Source of the DNA: Calditrichota bacterium
GTDB lineage: Bacteria > Calditrichota > Calditrichia > RBG-13-44-9 > J075
Assembly (NCBI GenBank): GCA_003695285.1
Contig: RFIL01000437.1
Location: forward strand, 1-6,631
Length of the DNA stretch: 6,631 bases
Direction of reading: 5' to 3'
Both the position numbers and the translations under genes were made by a program. The notes beneath the pieces were generated by a model. That model did no database searches, was not told the origin of the DNA, and saw only the letters and a list, made by a program, of their open reading frames with translations. Positions 5,618 through 6,631 of this stretch are shown piece by piece (position 1 is the first letter of the stretch; each line of letters opens with the position of its first letter).

Positions 5618-6631
5618 GTGATTAAAGAAGCAATTGCTAAATTTATGGAAGGAGAAAGCCTGACCCGGAAAGAAGCTTATCTGGTGATGGACGAGATTCT
5701 ATCCGGAAAGGCAACAGAAGCTCAGATTTCAGCCTTTCTGGTTGCCATGCAGTTGAAAGGAAGTTCCAAAGATGAAATTGCCGGTTCTGTAGATGCTTAT
5801 CGGGAACGAATCACCCCCCTCTCGATAACCGATGAGAATGCCATCGATATTAGTGGTACCGGAGGGGATAATCTGGGAACCTTCAATATTTCCACCGCAG
5901 CGGCATTTGTGGCTTCCGGAGCCGGTGCCAAGGTTGTAAAGCATGGTTATCATTCCGTTTCCAGTCAATGTGGTAGCGCGGACGTTCTCCATGCACTTGG
6001 GGTAAAGACCGAACTGTTTCCCGACCAATTTTTCAAGGTCTTTGAGGAAGTGGGGTTGGCGTTTGTCTTTGCTCCCCGATATAAACCGGTACCACGCAAT
6101 TTTGCCGGTATACGACAGAGTATTGGTGCCCGAACCTTCATCAACGTTCTGGACCCCTTAACCAAGCCGGCACTAACCAAACGACAATTGATCGGGGTGT
6201 ATGACCGCAAACTTTCCCGCTTGATTGCCGAAGTGTTGCAGGAATTAGGGGTTTTTCAGGCAATGGTGGTGAGCGGGGAAAATGGATTGGATGAAATGAA
6301 CATATCAGGAAAAACTTATGTGGTTGAACTGATCAATAATCAGTTGAATGAATACGAGGTCATTCCGGAAGATTTCGGATTACCTATCTGGCCGGTGGAA
6401 AAATTGAGAGGAGGAGATCCGGAACAGAACAAAAAGATTTTGCTGGATGTTTTAAAAGGAAAACCCGGCCCGGCACGCGATGTGACTGTTTTAAATGCCG
6501 CTGCAGCGCTGAAAATTGCCGGAGTTGTGGAAAATATCAAAGAAGGAATTCAAAAAGCGGAGGAAGCACTGGATACAGGCAAAGCCATGGAAAAACTCCA
6601 GGCAATGATTGAAATCAGTGAAACATTATGA
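5618..6631 (+). CDS. trpD: Anthranilate phosphoribosyltransferase-like protein (TrpD family)
   Basis: TrpD joins anthranilate to PRPP in tryptophan synthesis. The 337-aa product is full length, with a helical N-terminal domain (1-70) and the PRPP-binding core. PRPP and metal elements are present: GTGGD (80-84), NISTAAAFV (90-98), KHG (108-110), SVSS then CGSADVL (113-124), both arginines of the IRQSIGART segment (R166, R172) and the metal pair D225/E226 in GLDE. Two anthranilate-side motifs differ from the norm: KHGN is KHGY (Y111), and the HPAM-type motif reads KPVP (156-159). LGPLTNP is LDPLTKP (178-184). It may be a diverged TrpD or a paralogue with another acceptor. Translation starts at GTG 5618, 5 nt after the AGGTG at 5608-5612. 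No other trp gene is visible. The gap from the preceding gene is 36 nt with no terminator seen. The TGA stop contains an ATG (6628-6630), so a downstream gene could overlap by 4 nt. Confidence 0.85.
   Translation: MIKEAIAKFMEGESLTRKEAYLVMDEILSGKATEAQISAFLVAMQLKGSSKDEIAGSVDAYRERITPLSITDENAIDISGTGGDNLGTFNISTAAAFVASGAGAKVVKHGYHSVSSQCGSADVLHALGVKTELFPDQFFKVFEEVGLAFVFAPRYKPVPRNFAGIRQSIGARTFINVLDPLTKPALTKRQLIGVYDRKLSRLIAEVLQELGVFQAMVVSGENGLDEMNISGKTYVVELINNQLNEYEVIPEDFGLPIWPVEKLRGGDPEQNKKILLDVLKGKPGPARDVTVLNAAAALKIAGVVENIKEGIQKAEEALDTGKAMEKLQAMIEISETL

Overview
The window is a chromosomal stretch of moderate to low GC with seven genes, all on the + strand. No mobile element, CRISPR array or RNA gene was found. 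Protein sequence style (a GcvH close to the Bacteroidetes/Chlorobi type, a response regulator with a DUF4388/PATAN output domain, a UshA-like phosphoesterase with a CGC motif) and gene order suggest a bacterium of, or near, the FCB superphylum, for example an uncultivated Marinimicrobia-, KSB1- or Calditrichaeota-like lineage. This assignment is inference and cannot be settled from the window alone.

Region 1 (1-2666) is a housekeeping operon. A sigma-70-like promoter (89-117) precedes accB (biotin carboxyl carrier protein), accC (biotin carboxylase) and gcvH (lipoyl carrier H protein). The gaps are short (50 and 17 nt). The unit is followed by two stem-loops, at 2526-2557 and 2613-2666; the second has a T-rich tail and looks like a real intrinsic terminator. 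AccB and AccC make carboxybiotin for malonyl-CoA and fatty acid synthesis. GcvH carries lipoate, which is built from octanoyl-ACP, so the unit may pair two swinging-arm cofactor proteins linked through fatty acid synthesis.

Region 2 (2665-5581) begins with a second promoter whose -35 box overlaps the tail of the terminator. About 110 nt of structured leader then leads into a signalling cluster. The first gene is a response regulator with a GGDEF domain whose signature reads EDNTF but whose RxxD inhibitory-site motif is intact. The second is a response regulator with a PATAN output domain. The third is an exported UshA-like phosphoesterase-fold protein with a CGC motif and an eroded metal site. 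No histidine kinase is present. The likeliest new biology in the window lies here: the first gene looks like a c-di-GMP receptor rather than a cyclase, paired with a PATAN regulator of a type linked elsewhere to surface motility.

Region 3 (5618-6631) is a trpD-like anthranilate phosphoribosyltransferase. Its PRPP and metal motifs are intact, but two conserved anthranilate-side motifs are changed. Its stop codon contains an ATG (ATGA) at the window edge, so a coupled downstream gene may follow.
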